Shown: piece after piece, positions 17,349 through 25,648 of the stretch
How positions within the stretch are numbered: the first letter of the stretch is position 1
Layout: every line of letters starts with the position of its first letter
Assembly (NCBI GenBank): GCA_024402635.1
Contig: JAKSTJ010000013.1
Coordinates: 1 to 51,981 of the forward strand
Reading direction: 5' to 3'
Length of the DNA stretch: 51,981 nt
Source: Treponema sp.
Lineage (GTDB): Bacteria; Spirochaetota; Spirochaetia; Treponematales; Treponemataceae
The notes under the pieces: generated by a model
Databases searched by the model: none
The model's input: only the letters and a program-made list of their open reading frames with translations
What the model was told of the DNA's origin: nothing
Program-made: the position numbers and the translations under genes

Positions 17349-18824
17349 ATGGATGAGAATTATACATCTTTAGAAGAAATCGATAAAGAAAAAATTAGAA
17401 CAGCTATTAGATTACATGCTCCAATAGAAATCACAAGTTATTCTATTCCTCGTCAAATGGAAATTTATATTCATAAAATTTTGACAATGTTTTTGCATGA
17501 ATGTCATCAGGAACATATGAATGAATATTTAAATTTCTGTATTGGTGAACTTTTATCAAATTCAAAAAAAGCAAATATAAAACGTGTTTATTTTAAAGAA
17601 AAAAATCTTGATATAAATAATAGAGATGATTACGCCAAAGGTATGGAAACTTTTAAAGAAGATACAATGGCAAATCTTAACTATTATCTTACACAGCAGA
17701 AAAAGGCTGGTTTATACATAAAACTTTTACTTCAGCTTAAAAACGATGGAATTGTAATTCAAATTATTAATAATGCAATTCTTTGTGAAGATGAAAGAGA
17801 AAGAATTCAGAAAAAACTTGATAGCGTAAAACAATACAATAATCCTGATGATGTATACAAAAATGTACTGGATCAGACTGAAGGTGCTGGACTTGGAATT
17901 ATAATTATTGTTTTAATGCTCCAGAAAATTGGTCTTTCTAAAGAAAATTTTAAAATCTATTCAACAGATAAAGAAACTATTACTAATATTGAATTGCCAT
18001 TAAACGAAAAAATTCAATCTGATGTAGTTCATCTTTATGAAGATTTTGCTAAGAATCAAAAAACAATTCCTGTAATTAAATCATCTTTTAATCAGCTGGA
18101 ATTTTTATTTAATCAGACAAATTTTACAAAAAACAATATTCTTGAAGTTGTTAGTAAAGATGTAACCCTTTCTCTTCTTTTAATTAAAGCGGCTGCAGAT
18201 TTAAATAAATCCTGCTGTAATCTATCTGAAGCTTACGATTTAATTGGAATTGAAAGAGTAAAAAAACTTTATTCTAAAGAAAATACTGAAATTAATATTA
18301 TTAAAAAATCTGTTGATAAATCTGAATTATGGGAACACTCTTACAATGTAGCGTTTTTTGCTTACAATCTGGCTAAAAATTTCTACAATGAAGATACTTT
18401 TACAGCAGATGATATTTATCTTGCGGCTTTACTCCATGATATAGAATGTGTTCTTATTGAAGCTGTTTCAAATACTCATAGAGAAGAATTTCAGACTCAT
18501 TATCGTGAATTAGGAATTTCAAACGATGTTATTCATATGATTTATAATAATGGCTGGCATAGTATGGGTGGAAGCATGCTGGTAAAAAAATGGGGATTAA
18601 GCGACAATATTTCTTTAATTATTGAAAATTATAAGGATCCAGCTAAAGCTCCAGATAATATTAAAAAAGTTGCCTTAATTATCTATATTGCTGATGTAAT
18701 GCAATATTATGATGAAGGAAAAGTTGAATATTATCAGATTGATAAAGAATTATTAAAATCAGTGGGCATTGAAAATGAAGCACAGCTTAAACTTGTAATT
18801 GGAAAAATTAAAGAAGTTCTATAA
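17349..18824 (+). CDS. GHKL ATPase-like and HDOD domain fusion
   Basis: The 491-residue soluble protein has two recognisable parts. Residues about 55-225 look like a GHKL (histidine-kinase-type) ATPase: an N-box-like GELLSNSKKAN near 66 and a G2-like EGAGLGIIIIVLML near 178, but the usual DxGxG is replaced by IINNAI. Residues about 235-491 form an HDOD domain, with the signature LWEHSYNVAF near 331, AALLHDIE near 358 and GWHSMGGSMLVKKWGL near 398. No receiver, PAS or histidine phosphoacceptor is seen. HDOD domains act as signalling platforms in other bacteria. The enzyme activity and target are unknown. It follows trkAH but appears to have its own promoter. Confidence 0.7.
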   Translation: MDENYTSLEEIDKEKIRTAIRLHAPIEITSYSIPRQMEIYIHKILTMFLHECHQEHMNEYLNFCIGELLSNSKKANIKRVYFKEKNLDINNRDDYAKGMETFKEDTMANLNYYLTQQKKAGLYIKLLLQLKNDGIVIQIINNAILCEDERERIQKKLDSVKQYNNPDDVYKNVLDQTEGAGLGIIIIVLMLQKIGLSKENFKIYSTDKETITNIELPLNEKIQSDVVHLYEDFAKNQKTIPVIKSSFNQLEFLFNQTNFTKNNILEVVSKDVTLSLLLIKAAADLNKSCCNLSEAYDLIGIERVKKLYSKENTEINIIKKSVDKSELWEHSYNVAFFAYNLAKNFYNEDTFTADDIYLAALLHDIECVLIEAVSNTHREEFQTHYRELGISNDVIHMIYNNGWHSMGGSMLVKKWGLSDNISLIIENYKDPAKAPDNIKKVALIIYIADVMQYYDEGKVEYYQIDKELLKSVGIENEAQLKLVIGKIKEVL

Positions 18825-18825
18825 T

Positions 18826-19653
18826 TTATTTTTTTGATTCAAGACTTTCAACCCATTTTTGCATTAAGATTCCAAAAGCAACCCCTACATTAAGAGAAGC
18901 TTTTAATCCTTTCATAGGAATTGTGACTCTTCCGTATGTTGCTTTTTTTAATGCTTCCGGGCTAACTCCAAGTTCTTCAGAACCTATAATACAAATTCCT
19001 TTTTCTGGAAAATCAAATTCATTTATATCAGTTCCACCAGTTTCTAAAGCAAAAACAGGTAAATCTTCTGGTAATTCATCTAAAGATAAACGTTCCCAGC
19101 CTAAAGTTTCTATACATCCCATTCCACTTCTTATAGCACGAGGTTGTGTTGGATCTGTACAAAATGGAGAAATATAAACTTTTTCAGCACCCATTGCTTC
19201 TGCACTGCGGAAAATAGAACCTAAATTAAAAGGTGAACGAATATCCTCTGCGTAAACTGCAACACCTGGAAAAAAATCTCTTTTTATAACAACACCGTTT
19301 TCATCTGTTGGTGCTGAATGTGGTGCGATTACAAGATCCCATTCTGCCGGAAAAGTTCCAATAATTGTTAAAAGATGATTTCTTGCACAATTGCAAAGAC
19401 GTAATTCATCAAAAGGATCTGCCTTTAATAATCTTTCAATTTCTTCGGCAGCTTCTGGAGAAAGCTTTGGGTCTTTTAATAAAACCTGAGTAATCTTTTT
19501 TACATATTCAGCTCTTGGTAAGTCTGTAAAAGAATATTCAGTTCCTTTTTCTGCAATTCCTTTAATGTCACGTTCCAATGCACCGAAAGTAAGTGCAAGT
19601 TTTCTGCGTTTCTGGCCGCCTTCCAGCTGAAAAAGTTTTCCTGGTTCTATCAT
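18826..19653 (-). CDS. TrmH/SpoU-type RNA 2'-O-methyltransferase
   Basis: The 275-residue protein has an N-terminal helical extension (about 1-115) and a C-terminal SPOUT knot. The three SPOUT motifs are clear: NLGSIFRSAEAMG near 142, CIIGSEELGVSPEAL near 217 and IPMKGLKASLNVGVAFGI near 241. The Arg in the first motif and the Ser-Leu-Asn in the third are the catalytic and SAM-binding landmarks. It should methylate a ribose in tRNA or rRNA; the exact site cannot be told. Its ATG overlaps the stop of the upstream ADH-like gene (TAATG), so the two are translationally coupled. Its stop lies 1 base from the convergent HDOD gene. Confidence 0.85.
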   Translation of the reverse strand: MIEPGKLFQLEGGQKRRKLALTFGALERDIKGIAEKGTEYSFTDLPRAEYVKKITQVLLKDPKLSPEAAEEIERLLKADPFDELRLCNCARNHLLTIIGTFPAEWDLVIAPHSAPTDENGVVIKRDFFPGVAVYAEDIRSPFNLGSIFRSAEAMGAEKVYISPFCTDPTQPRAIRSGMGCIETLGWERLSLDELPEDLPVFALETGGTDINEFDFPEKGICIIGSEELGVSPEALKKATYGRVTIPMKGLKASLNVGVAFGILMQKWVESLESKK

Positions 19654-20801
19654 TAATAAGCCTGCTTTACAAAGTCAAAAATTTCGTCTGTTGTCATACT
19701 TCTTGGAAGTTTATTTAAAGTATCAAATTCTCTTATATCTTCAACAGAAAGAGACAATTGTTCAATAGTAAGCTGTAAATCTTTAAGACGAGTTGGTAAA
19801 TTTGCTTTTGCAATTCTTTGTCTTACATTGTCAATAAAGGCTTTTGTTGCTTCTGGTCCTGTAACTTCTTCCGGAACAATATTCATTATATGAGCAATTT
19901 GTTCCAGGCGAGCACTTTTAAATTGTGCTGCATCTTCAAGAAAATAAGATAATAAAATTGCTGCAACTAAAGATTTATTCAGTCTGTATCTTGAATTGAT
20001 AGACAGTGCTAATGCGGAATTTAATCCTACTGAACTTGAAGCTGAAGCTAAAGATATCATTACTCCTGCTTCTGCCAGTAAAATTTCTTCTGGAGTTGTT
20101 ATATCTAAAGATGGTGAACCGTCCATTGCGTAATATAAAAGTTCAAGGCCCTTTTCAACAAACATATCGCTAAAGAAGTTTGCTTTTTGTGAAAGATAAG
20201 CTTCCACCGCAATATTAAGAATTTCGATTGTGATTGTATTTTTCTGATTTTCTGTTAATGTCATCATTAAATTTGGATCAACAATCAAAAGTTTTGTAAG
20301 ATTGTTCTGAACTTTAAGAATTTTTACCTGATGGCTTCTTGAATCTGTTAATGGAACTTCGTTTGTAAATACAAATGGAACTCTATACATTGTTGGAACA
20401 CAAATGCAAGGTAAAGAATTGGTTGTAGGATTTGCACCGTCTACGAAAGTATAAAAATCATGAACTTCGTTATATAATGCGGCAACTATTCTGGCAATGT
20501 TCATTGCTTTTGCACCACCTACGGCAATAATTCCGTGAACATGACCTTCTTTTGCTAATGCTAAAGCTCTCTGAGCAGTTTTAGTTGTATTTCCTTCTGA
20601 TAATTCGTTAAAAACAAAATTTTCTATTTTTCTGTCATTTAATGTTTGTACAACTTTATCCTGGACTTTCATTTCATTTAATACAGGATCAATAATAACC
20701 ATAAATCTGGTTCCCCATTCCTGAACCAGCTGACCTAATCTTGATAAAGTGTATGAACCCAAAATGATGTTTGGAGTAATTCTAAAAACAAAGTCTGACA
20801 T
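19653..20801 (-). CDS. Fe-ADH-fold protein lacking the metal ligands
   Basis: The 382-residue protein aligns end to end with iron-containing alcohol dehydrogenases: a Rossmann-like N-half, AVGGAKAMNIARI where the family has GGGSxxD, and TIEILNIAVEAYLSQKA where it has DALTHAIEAY. Compared with FucO, the metal ligands Asp196 and His200 appear as Glu and Ile, and His263 and His277 are also lost (LALSINSRYRLNKSLVAAIL in place of AHPLG...PHG). It is therefore unlikely to be a normal iron or zinc dehydrogenase. It could be a NAD-binding regulator or a lyase-type relative. The start has an AGGAAAG ribosome-binding site. The gene is coupled to a SPOUT methyltransferase. Confidence 0.75.
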   Translation of the reverse strand: MSDFVFRITPNIILGSYTLSRLGQLVQEWGTRFMVIIDPVLNEMKVQDKVVQTLNDRKIENFVFNELSEGNTTKTAQRALALAKEGHVHGIIAVGGAKAMNIARIVAALYNEVHDFYTFVDGANPTTNSLPCICVPTMYRVPFVFTNEVPLTDSRSHQVKILKVQNNLTKLLIVDPNLMMTLTENQKNTITIEILNIAVEAYLSQKANFFSDMFVEKGLELLYYAMDGSPSLDITTPEEILLAEAGVMISLASASSSVGLNSALALSINSRYRLNKSLVAAILLSYFLEDAAQFKSARLEQIAHIMNIVPEEVTGPEATKAFIDNVRQRIAKANLPTRLKDLQLTIEQLSLSVEDIREFDTLNKLPRSMTTDEIFDFVKQAY

Positions 20802-20825
20802 AATCTTTCCTGATAATTTTTAATA

Positions 20826-20874
20826 TATTGAATACGCCGGATCAAGGCACGCTTACGCTTAAAGCTTTGACTTC
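20826..20874. repeat. Small imperfect palindromic element
   Basis: CGCCGGATCAAGGC and GCTTTGACTTCGCCG form an imperfect inverted repeat around a 14-base loop that itself repeats TTACGCTTAA. Its GC content is well above the surrounding spacer. It lies between the ADH-like gene and the flgM terminator. It resembles the small palindromic elements elsewhere in the window in style but not in sequence. Confidence 0.45.
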
Positions 20875-20910
20875 GCCGTTTTTAAGATTTTAATAAACCT
20901 TAAATAAATA

Positions 20911-20943
20911 AAAAAAGACGGAAAATCCTTCCGCCTTTTTTTA
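20911..20943 (-). terminator. Terminator of flgM (bidirectional form)
   Basis: GACGGAA and TTCCGCC pair at six of seven positions with an A run on the left and a T run on the right, so it can work on either strand. On the minus strand it ends the rsmI-flgM transcript. Confidence 0.8.
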
Positions 20944-20979
20944 TCTTAGATGACTAGTTTTTTCAACAAATCAAAAAAA

Positions 20980-21267
20980 TTAGAGACCAATGCTTGTCAT
21001 AAATTTTTCAGCTGTTGACTGAATAATTGCATCACTTAAATAAGAAGGATCCTTAATTTTTGCTTTAATTTCGGCAATTTTATCAGCACGAACATCTGGT
21101 GTTTCTGCTGCAACTTTGTCTAAATAGTATGCTTCAGCCATTTCTACAGCTTCTTTTGAAACCGAAATTGAATCTGAATCATAGCTTACTTTTGCTGCGT
21201 TTTCAGTCTTGCGGGTGTTCTGAACATTGTTCAGAGGATTAATACTGTTTACACCGTTTATCATCAT
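20980..21267 (-). CDS. flgM: Anti-sigma-28 factor FlgM
   Basis: The 95-residue protein has the FlgM C-terminal domain: DSISVSKEAVEMAEAYYLDK at about 31-50, then TPDVRADKIAEIKAKIKDP and a final SDAIIQSTAEKFM. FlgM holds the flagellar sigma factor FliA until the hook is finished, when FlgM is exported. The N-terminal 30 residues are polar and probably disordered, as usual. The second ATG (21264) is better placed than the first behind the AGGA ribosome-binding site. It follows rsmI by 52 bases; no other flagellar gene is in this window. Confidence 0.85.
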   Translation of the reverse strand: MMINGVNSINPLNNVQNTRKTENAAKVSYDSDSISVSKEAVEMAEAYYLDKVAAETPDVRADKIAEIKAKIKDPSYLSDAIIQSTAEKFMTSIGL

Positions 21268-21293
21268 ACGTCCTACCCCTCTACCTGTGGTAT

Positions 21294-21305
21294 TTACCTA
21301 GGTAA
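21294..21305. promoter_or_regulatory. Perfect 12-bp palindrome upstream of flgM
   Basis: TTACCTAGGTAA lies 27 bases upstream of the flgM start, and a GGTA motif recurs three times between it and the start. It could be a repressor site or the foot of an RNA hairpin. I do not recognise it. Confidence 0.35.
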
Positions 21306-21319
21306 CTAACATCTTATAG

Positions 21320-22027
21320 TTAATTATCGGCAGATTCTTCAGAAAGTTGAATTTTTTTTGTACCGGAAATAAAAATTGCAAATTCACCTTTTACCGAGGC
21401 TCTTTCTGCAAAATCTTTTTGTAATTCTTCAGCAGAACCACTAATTACTTCTTCGTGAAGTTTAGTTAGTTCTCTTCCAACTACAATCCGTCTCTTACTA
21501 TCTATATCGGAAATATCCGAAAGAAGTTTAGTAATTCTGAACGGAGATTCATAAATAATTATTGCATCTCCTGTTGCCATTAATTCTCTAAGCCGGCTTC
21601 GTCTTTTTCCTGGTTTTGGAGAAAGGAATCCTTCAAAAATTAATGTTTTTCCACCTGAACCGGCAACACTTATTAATGTTGCAAATGCAGATGCTCCAGG
21701 TATTGGTACTATATCATGTCCGGCTTCTCTAACCAGATCAACAAGAACTGCTCCAGGATCACTGATTCCAGGAGTTCCTGCATCGCTGGCATATGCAACT
21801 GAATGTCCTTCATCAAGGATTTTTACAATTTTTTCACCAGCAAATTTTTCATTCTGGGAACGGCAGGAAATCAAAGGCTTTTTTATCTCAAAATGATTCA
21901 AAAGCTGCAAGGTATGGCGTGTATCTTCAGCCGCAACATAATCAACCTGTTTAAAAGTTTCTATTGCTCTGTAAGTAATATCACCAAGATTTCCAATTGG
22001 AGTTCCAACTATATATAGTACTGACAC
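21320..22027 (-). CDS. rsmI: 16S rRNA (cytidine-1402-2'-O) methyltransferase RsmI
   Basis: The 235-residue protein has the tetrapyrrole-methylase fold with the RsmI landmarks: VGTPIGNLGDITYRA at the start, AAEDTRHTLQLLNHF near 32, SDAGTPGISDPG near 81 and PIPGASA near 108. It methylates C1402 in the ribosomal decoding centre with SAM. The start is a GTG at 22027; a promoter with a perfect -10 sits exactly 6 bases upstream and no ribosome-binding site is present, so translation is probably leaderless. It is shorter than enterobacterial RsmI at the C-terminus. Confidence 0.93.
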   Translation of the reverse strand: MSVLYIVGTPIGNLGDITYRAIETFKQVDYVAAEDTRHTLQLLNHFEIKKPLISCRSQNEKFAGEKIVKILDEGHSVAYASDAGTPGISDPGAVLVDLVREAGHDIVPIPGASAFATLISVAGSGGKTLIFEGFLSPKPGKRRSRLRELMATGDAIIIYESPFRITKLLSDISDIDSKRRIVVGRELTKLHEEVISGSAEELQKDFAERASVKGEFAIFISGTKKIQLSEESADN

Positions 22028-22033
22028 ATCTTA

Positions 22034-22062
22034 ATTATAATGGTAAATAACTTCTGCGACAA
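22034..22062 (-). promoter_or_regulatory. Promoter of rsmI with predicted leaderless start
   Basis: On the minus strand TTGTCG (22057-22062), a 17-base spacer and TATAAT (22034-22039), followed by exactly 6 bases and the GTG start codon. This is the clearest case of the class. Confidence 0.65.
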
Positions 22063-22143
22063 GTTTAATATAGAATATGATTAAAATTTTTAAAAAAAGT
22101 GAGACTTTTATTCTGTTTTTTTGAGAAAATAGAGTAAAAATTA

Positions 22144-22171
22144 TTGACAAAACAAAATTATGGTTTAGAAT
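22144..22171 (+). promoter_or_regulatory. Strong promoter of the sugar ABC operon
   Basis: TTGACA (22144-22149), a 16-base spacer and TAGAAT (22166-22171). The -35 is a perfect consensus. The expected start at about 22178 falls inside the operator described next. Confidence 0.75.
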
Positions 22172-22175
22172 TATA

Positions 22176-22191
22176 ACTACAACGTTGTAGT
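22176..22191. promoter_or_regulatory. Perfect 16-bp palindromic operator of LacI type
   Basis: ACTACAACGTTGTAGT is a perfect palindrome centred on CG with the AACGTT core typical of LacI/GalR-family operators. It covers the expected transcription start of the ABC operon, the normal place for repression by blocking the promoter. No LacI-family gene is in the window. Confidence 0.7.
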
Positions 22192-22250
22192 AATATATAG
22201 CGTTAATAATTGTATTATTCATACACCAATTAAAAAACAGGAGGAATTGT

Positions 22251-23543
22251 ATGAAAAAGTTAGTAGCAGCTGCTTTAGCTGTAGCTTCTCTCGTAACTTT
22301 GATGTCTTGTAATAAAGCTGAACCAACAGCAGCTAAAGAAGAAGGAAAAGTTCTTAATATTTATGTATGGAATGATGAATTTGCTGATCGTTTCAATTCT
22401 TACTATGCAGCAAAATTACCAGCTGATGTAAAGGTAAATTTTGTTCAGACTCCTAACCAGGATAACGCTTATCAGAACAAACTTGATGAAGCTTTATTAG
22501 TTCAGGACAAAGCTGCAGCTGATGCAAAAATCGATATCTTCTTAGTAGAAGCAGACTATGCTTTGAAATATGTTGATACACCTTACACATTAGATGTAAA
22601 GAAAGACATTGGTCTTACAGACGCTGATCTCGCTAATCAGTACAAATATACAAAAGACATCATGACAGATTCAAAAGGAAATCTTAAAGGTGTTTCTTGG
22701 CAGGCTTGTCCAGGTGGATTCCTCTATCGTCGTTCTTATGCTAAAGAAGTTCTCGGAACAGATGAACCTTCTGAAGTACAGGAAAAACTCGCTGACTGGG
22801 CTAAATTCAATGCAGTTGCTGCAGATATGAAAGCTGCTGGATACTACATGCTTTCTGGTTATGATGATGCATTCCGTGCATTCTCTGACAACATGACACA
22901 GCCATGGGTTGTTGATAACAAAATCGTTATTGACCCACAGATCCAGGCTTGGATTGATCAGACAAAAGAATACACAGACAAAGGATACAACAACAAAGCT
23001 TCTCTTTGGTCTGCTGAATCAACACAGGGTATGATGGAAGATGGTAAAGTATTCGGTTACTTCGGACCAGCTTGGTTCATCGACTTCTGTATGCCACATG
23101 ACGAAGGTTCTGCTTTCGGTGACTGGGCATTCTGTAAAGGTCCACAGGGATTCTCTTGGGGTGGAACATGGCTCTGTGGTGCAGCTGGTTCAGACAACGT
23201 TGCACTTATCAAAGACATTATGTTAACACTCACATGTGATGCTGATACAATGACAACACTCGCAAAAGAAAAAGGTGACTTCGCTAACAACGAAAAAGCT
23301 ATGGCAGCTGTTGCAGCTTCTGACTACGGTAACGACTTCTTAGCTGGACAGAACCACATGGCATTCTTCCTTGATTCTGCTAAATCAATCGATAAGAGTT
23401 GTATGTCTATGTATGACCAGGGTATGAATGAAAAAATCCAGTCTGCTATGAAAGACTACTTCGAAGGATTGGTTGACATTGATACTGCTTGGGCTAACTT
23501 CTACACATCAGTAACAGAAACATATCCAAACTTATCTAAATAA
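22251..23543 (+). CDS. Sugar ABC transporter substrate-binding lipoprotein
   Basis: The 430-residue protein has a lipoprotein signal with cleavage before the Cys in LMSC and reads as a family 1 extracellular solute-binding protein. VLNIYVWNDEFADRF follows the linker, as in MalE-like proteins, and aromatic-rich stretches such as QGFSWGGTW lie near 300. It should capture a sugar or oligosaccharide for the two permeases that follow. The gene has a strong AGGAGG ribosome-binding site and many C-ending codons, so it is highly expressed. The exact sugar cannot be told. Confidence 0.9.
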   Translation: MKKLVAAALAVASLVTLMSCNKAEPTAAKEEGKVLNIYVWNDEFADRFNSYYAAKLPADVKVNFVQTPNQDNAYQNKLDEALLVQDKAAADAKIDIFLVEADYALKYVDTPYTLDVKKDIGLTDADLANQYKYTKDIMTDSKGNLKGVSWQACPGGFLYRRSYAKEVLGTDEPSEVQEKLADWAKFNAVAADMKAAGYYMLSGYDDAFRAFSDNMTQPWVVDNKIVIDPQIQAWIDQTKEYTDKGYNNKASLWSAESTQGMMEDGKVFGYFGPAWFIDFCMPHDEGSAFGDWAFCKGPQGFSWGGTWLCGAAGSDNVALIKDIMLTLTCDADTMTTLAKEKGDFANNEKAMAAVAASDYGNDFLAGQNHMAFFLDSAKSIDKSCMSMYDQGMNEKIQSAMKDYFEGLVDIDTAWANFYTSVTETYPNLSK

Positions 23544-23561
23544 TTAATTAGATAGTTATAG

Positions 23562-23596
23562 AGGGGGATAGCTCTAAGCCTTCCCCCTTTTTTTTT
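23562..23596 (+). terminator. Internal terminator between binding protein and permeases
   Basis: AGGGGGA (23562-23568) pairs with TCCCCCT (23582-23588), followed by nine T. It probably lets only part of the transcripts continue, giving more binding protein than permease. Confidence 0.8.
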
Positions 23597-23623
23597 AATA
23601 AAATTTAATACAGGAAGGATGCT

Positions 23624-24568
23624 ATGGCAGAGACAGAAAAAAAGCTTGCAAAAAAAGCTAAAAAGCGTCATACAGTACAATACGATAGATGGGGTTATTT
23701 CTTTATAGCTCCTTTCTTTTTGGTTTACATTGTTTTTTCTTTAATTCCACTTTTAACAACATTTGTTTATAGTTTTTTTGAATATTACCGTGTAGGTATT
23801 CTGGAAGTTGGTCCTAATTTTATTGGATTTCAGAACTTCATTAATATTTTCCAGGCTGATGATAACCTTGCTAAATATTTCTGGAATACATTTGTAATGT
23901 GGATGGCCGGTTTTATTCCTCAGATTTTAGTTTCTTTATTATTAGCAGTATGGTTTACAAATACTGAATTACGATTGAAATGTCAGCAGTTCTTTAAAAC
24001 TGTAATATATATGCCTAACCTTATTATGGCAGCAGCATTTGCTATGTTATTCTTTACATTATTCTCTCCAGCTGGTCCTATCAGTGGAATTTATATGAAG
24101 GTAACAGGAAGTGCAGAACCTTACAGATTCTTTAATTCTGTAGGCTGGACAAGAGCTATTGTTGCTATAATGAACTTTTTAATGTGGTATGGTAACACAA
24201 CTATTCTTTTAATGGCTGGTGTTATGGGAATTGATAACAGTTTGTTTGAAGCTGCTCGTATTGACGGTGCAAGTCCAACAAAGATTTTCTTTAAGATTAC
24301 AATTCCTTTACTTTTACCTATTTTCGTTTACGTTCTTATTACTTCTTTAATTGGTGGTATTCAGATGTTTGATGTTCCACAGATTTTAAGTAATGGTAAC
24401 GGTAACCCTAACAGAACAATTATGACTATTATCATGAAACTTAATAAACATCTTGGTAGTAGAAACTTTGGTCCTGCAGGTGCAACTTCGGTTCTGTTGT
24501 TTGCAATTACTGGTGTTTTAAGTGCATTAGTATATAAAACAACTATGAAAAAATATCAGGCTAAATAG
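23624..24568 (+). CDS. Sugar ABC transporter permease (MalF/UgpA type)
   Basis: The 314-residue inner-membrane protein has about six helices and a Lys-rich N-terminus. The EAA loop that touches the ATPase is present as EAARIDGASPTKIFFKITIP near 210. It pairs with the permease encoded 15 bases later to form the channel of a carbohydrate importer. The AGGAAGGA ribosome-binding site lies just after the internal terminator. Confidence 0.92.
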   Translation: MAETEKKLAKKAKKRHTVQYDRWGYFFIAPFFLVYIVFSLIPLLTTFVYSFFEYYRVGILEVGPNFIGFQNFINIFQADDNLAKYFWNTFVMWMAGFIPQILVSLLLAVWFTNTELRLKCQQFFKTVIYMPNLIMAAAFAMLFFTLFSPAGPISGIYMKVTGSAEPYRFFNSVGWTRAIVAIMNFLMWYGNTTILLMAGVMGIDNSLFEAARIDGASPTKIFFKITIPLLLPIFVYVLITSLIGGIQMFDVPQILSNGNGNPNRTIMTIIMKLNKHLGSRNFGPAGATSVLLFAITGVLSALVYKTTMKKYQAK

Positions 24569-24583
24569 GATAAGGAGTAGAAA

Positions 24584-25513
24584 ATGGATAATTTTAAAAG
24601 CCAGAGTCAAACTTTAGCAATTAAACGTTTTTTCTGTTATTTGGTATTGATTTTATTAGTTATCGTATCATTATTTCCTTTCTATTTAATGATAGTAAAT
24701 GCTACAAGATCACATGAACAGATTCAGTTAGGTTTTTCTTTAATTCCTGGTAGAAGTTTATGGAAGAACTTTGTTAACCTTGCAATTAATAAAGATACTG
24801 CTGGTTCTTTCTGGCAGAATATTATTAGTGGTTTAAACTATACAAAAATTATTAACTATGCTGAGAACTATCCAATTGTTCGCGGTATGTTAAACAGTGT
24901 TATTATTGCGGTATTAACAGCTTTATTTACAACATACTTCAGTTCTATGACTGCATATGGTATTTACATGTATAGATTCAAGTTCCGTGGATTTGCATTT
25001 AAATTCATTATGGCTGTAATGATGGTACCAACTCAGGTATCTTCACTTGGATTTATCAGTTTACTTTCAAAATTGGGCTTAATGGATAGTTATATTGGTT
25101 TGATTGTTCCTTCAATTGCGGCACCAGTTGTATTCTTCTATATGTATCAGTCAATGGAAGCAACTCTTCCATTCTCTATTGTAGAAGCAGCTCGTGTAGA
25201 TGGTTGTAACGAATTTAAAACTTTCAATAAAATCGTAATTCCAATGATGAAACCTGCTATTGCAGTTCAGGCAATCTTTGCTTTCGTTGGTTCATGGAAC
25301 AACTACTTCATGCCAGCTCTTGTTATTAATAATAAGAAGTTATGGACTGTACCTATCGTTATTGCTAATGCTCGTAACGCTGACTACATGCAGTTTGATA
25401 TGGCAATTATTTATATGTTGCTCTGTTTTGCTGTAGTACCATTAATTATTGTTTACTTATTCCTTTCTAAATATATTATCAGTGGTGCAACTGCTGGTGG
25501 TGTAAAAGAGTAG
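24584..25513 (+). CDS. Sugar ABC transporter permease (MalG/UgpE type)
   Basis: The 309-residue membrane protein is of the MalG type, with six helices. The EAA loop reads EAARVDGCNEFKTFNKIVIP near 204. A periplasmic insert of about 50 residues (LAINKDTAGSFWQN to YPIVRGM) lies after helix 1. An AAGGAG ribosome-binding site precedes it. No ATPase gene follows, so a shared MsmX/MalK-like ATPase encoded elsewhere must power the transporter. Confidence 0.92.
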   Translation: MDNFKSQSQTLAIKRFFCYLVLILLVIVSLFPFYLMIVNATRSHEQIQLGFSLIPGRSLWKNFVNLAINKDTAGSFWQNIISGLNYTKIINYAENYPIVRGMLNSVIIAVLTALFTTYFSSMTAYGIYMYRFKFRGFAFKFIMAVMMVPTQVSSLGFISLLSKLGLMDSYIGLIVPSIAAPVVFFYMYQSMEATLPFSIVEAARVDGCNEFKTFNKIVIPMMKPAIAVQAIFAFVGSWNNYFMPALVINNKKLWTVPIVIANARNADYMQFDMAIIYMLLCFAVVPLIIVYLFLSKYIISGATAGGVKE

Positions 25514-25544
25514 TAATAAAGAGTTAAAACTAATAATTATTAAT

Positions 25545-25606
25545 AATCGTCATTTTAGGATATATGAACTAAAATCAGCATATATTTTGAAATGACGATT
25601 TTTTTT
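25545..25606 (+). terminator. Terminator of the sugar ABC operon
   Basis: AATCGTCATTT (25545-25555) pairs with AAATGACGATT (25590-25600), followed by eight T. A second inverted repeat (about ATATATGA/TATATAT) lies inside the loop. Confidence 0.85.
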
Positions 25607-25648
25607 GTTTTAAAGGTTTAAGATTTTTGTAGAATTTGAAATTTAAGT

